Positions 6,101 through 6,756 of a DNA stretch of 6,756 nt are shown in pieces. Position 1 is the first letter of the stretch. Each line of letters starts with the position of its first letter. The stretch covers positions 1 to 6,756 of the forward strand of contig CAYNWB010000083.1 in assembly GCA_964400785.1 (NCBI GenBank), read 5' to 3'. The notes under the pieces are model-generated. The model did not search any database, had not been told where the DNA came from, and saw only the letters and a program-made list of their open reading frames with translations. The DNA comes from CAVQGZ01 sp964400785. Its GTDB lineage: Bacteria; Actinomycetota; Actinomycetes; Jiangellales; Jiangellaceae. The position numbers and the translations under genes are program-made.

Positions 6101-6756
6101 GTGAGCCGCCCTCGGAGACCATGAAGACCCCGAACAGCCCTCGGTCCGGGATCGTGCCCCCACTGGTGACGGCCAGGCGCTGGGCGCCGGGCCGCCCGAC
6201 GAGGGTGCCCGCGTCCCGGTCCCACACGAGGCGTGGCCGCAGCTCGGCGAACTCGTCGCTGGGGTAGCGCCCCGACAGCAGGTCGAGCACGGCGTCGAAC
6301 GCCGACTGGGGCAGCGAGGCGTACGGGTGGGCTCGCCGCACCAGGGCCAGCAGGTCGTCGACCTGCCAGTCGTCCATCGCCGTCATCGCCACGACCTGCT
6401 GGGCGAGCACGTCCAGGGGATTCTGGGGCACGGCCAGCGCCTCGATGCGCCCCTCACGCATCCCCTCGACGGCGACGGCGCTGGCGACGAGGTCGCCCCG
6501 GTACTTCGGGAACACCACCCCGCGCGAGATCGCCCCCACCTGATGGCCCGCCCGCCCCACGCGCTGCAGCCCGCTGGCGACCGACGGTGGCGCCTCGACC
6601 TGCACGACCAGGTCGACCGCGCCCATGTCGATGCCGAGCTCGAGGCTCGAGGTCGCCACCACGGCAGGCAGGCGGCCCGACTTCAGGTCGTCCTCGATCA
6701 GGGCCCGCTGCTCCCTGCTGACCGAGCCGTGGTGGGCTCGGGCGACGACGGGTGCC
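3153..6756 (-). CDS. lhr: Lhr-type ATP-dependent DNA helicase, N-terminal part beyond the right edge
   Basis: The visible 1200 residues are most of a large (usually about 1500-1600 aa) superfamily 2 helicase. In actinobacteria Lhr is a 3'-to-5' translocase and DNA:RNA or DNA unwinding enzyme linked to the DNA damage response. The frame is open to base 6755 and reads ARAHHGSVSREQRALIE at its beginning. Motif V is VVATSSLELGIDMG (32-45) and motif VI is QRVGRAGHQ (64-72). The Lhr-specific module follows: GTIPDRGLFGVF (about 200-211), VGELDEEMVYESRVGDVFALG (about 220-240), SPAPGQPGRLPYWHGD (about 257-272), LLPRRNPGRRAPLWQQRQRS (about 457-476) and FMYEGDSPLAERRAQAL (about 546-562). The C-terminal half contains winged-helix segments, an Arg-rich linker at about 932-968, then GRWSWLPP, RHGVLTRGAV and CRRGYVVDGLGGAQF. 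It is full and uninterrupted to the stop. The Walker A and DEAH motifs and the true start are not in the window. It is on the same strand as nei. Confidence 0.96.
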   Translation of the reverse strand, partial: APVVARAHHGSVSREQRALIEDDLKSGRLPAVVATSSLELGIDMGAVDLVVQVEAPPSVASGLQRVGRAGHQVGAISRGVVFPKYRGDLVASAVAVEGMREGRIEALAVPQNPLDVLAQQVVAMTAMDDWQVDDLLALVRRAHPYASLPQSAFDAVLDLLSGRYPSDEFAELRPRLVWDRDAGTLVGRPGAQRLAVTSGGTIPDRGLFGVFMVSEGGSRVGELDEEMVYESRVGDVFALGATSWRIEDITHDRVLVSPAPGQPGRLPYWHGDSIGRPAEMGRAVGAFVREVSSASPQRALERARRAGLDERAAANLVAYLVEQRDATGSVPDDRTVLVERFRDELGDWRLVVHTPFGARVHAPWALAVGARLRQRYGVDVAAAHSDDGMVFRVPDTYADPWAPSPAGSSETASTPGPPGADLVLLEPDEVEPLVTAEVGGSALFAARFRECAARALLLPRRNPGRRAPLWQQRQRSAQLLAVAARHGTFPILLETMRECLQDVYDLSALTEITGAIRSGQVRVVEVETAEPSPFARSLLFGYVAAFMYEGDSPLAERRAQALTLDASLLAELLGRAELRDLLDEGVIDSTEAELQRLAPDRRARDTEGVVDLVRLLGPLSTQEIAARSVDPDLAVSATATLSAARRLIPVRVAGADRWAAVEDASRLRDGLGCALPVGVPQAFLEAVDDPLGDLVSRYARRHTPFAAGDVAERLGIGTAVARDVLHRLAAHGRVTEGEFRPGRTGTEWCDPEVLRLLRRRSVAALRQEAEPVPQAALGRFLPTWQHVGRALRGPDGLLTVVEQLAGCAVPASALESLVLPARVRDYHPGMLDELTTAGEVLWVGHAGLPGGDGWVSLHLADDAALTLPEPTPLDTLDDPQTVTARLAEALRHGGGQFFRTLLEQVPDPAEQVEQALWELVWSRRLTNDSLAPIRSRLGSGPRRARGGAPRSGYRRPDRRPRFAAARVTTPVRSGPSGRWSWLPPVQTDTTLRAHASAQLLLDRHGVLTRGAVAAEGVPGGFASAYRVLSVAEESGRCRRGYVVDGLGGAQFALPGAVDRLRELVEVTHPARRDGTLVLAAADPANPYGAALAWPPTPSTGHRPGRKAGAVVVLVDGSPALFVERGGRSLLSFTDDREVLSVAASALADTVRRGSLGRVTVQRTDGESAMAGPVSDALAQAGFDLTPRGLRLRPEPGRVTS

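Noticed and set aside
1..6756. Mobile element, CRISPR array, tRNA or phage remnant.
   Set aside because: No transposase or integrase, no direct repeat array, no cloverleaf, and composition is even across the window apart from the short A/T-rich island near 1100.

Overview
The base composition is very GC-rich and the proteins are Ala/Arg/Val/Gly-rich. Together with a ClgR-type regulator, an actinobacterial-style Nei glycosylase and a long Lhr helicase, this points to an actinobacterium. A Nocardioidaceae-like or related lineage is a guess. No tRNA, rRNA, insertion sequence or CRISPR array was seen, and no stretch longer than about 105 bases lacks a gene.

Layout, left to right. (1) Bases 1-201, + strand: the C-terminal end of a ClgR-like Xre-family regulator, which is a transcriptional activator of Clp protease genes in actinobacteria. 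(2) Bases 198-1049, - strand: a complete Fpg/Nei-family DNA glycosylase/AP lyase of 283 residues. Its stop codon overlaps the clgR stop tail to tail at a CTAG. (3) Bases 1050-1131: a compact divergent control region. It holds a 24-base near-perfect palindrome lying on the nei start codon, a second GCACG/CGTGC dyad, and a small A/T-rich island with an imperfect inverted repeat just in front of the next gene. (4) Bases 1132-2334 and 2327-2866, + strand: a ROK-family regulator translationally overlapped by a flavin reductase-family protein, evidently one operon. (5) Bases 2874-3047, - strand: a 57-residue acidic helical protein of unknown function with a textbook ribosome binding site. (6) Bases 3153-6756, - strand: 1200 residues of the large helicase Lhr, whose N-terminal ATP-binding part lies beyond the right edge.

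The theme is DNA repair with an inserted metabolic or regulatory cassette. Nei and Lhr both run on the minus strand and are direct neighbours in some actinobacteria (from memory, Rv3296/Rv3297 in Mycobacterium tuberculosis). Here they are separated by the oppositely oriented ROK-flavin reductase pair and the 57-residue gene. The points most worth a second look are the palindrome at the nei start, the A/T-rich dyad in front of the ROK gene, the loss of the ROK zinc motif, and the unrecognised small gene behind lhr. No wholly new multi-gene system is evident.
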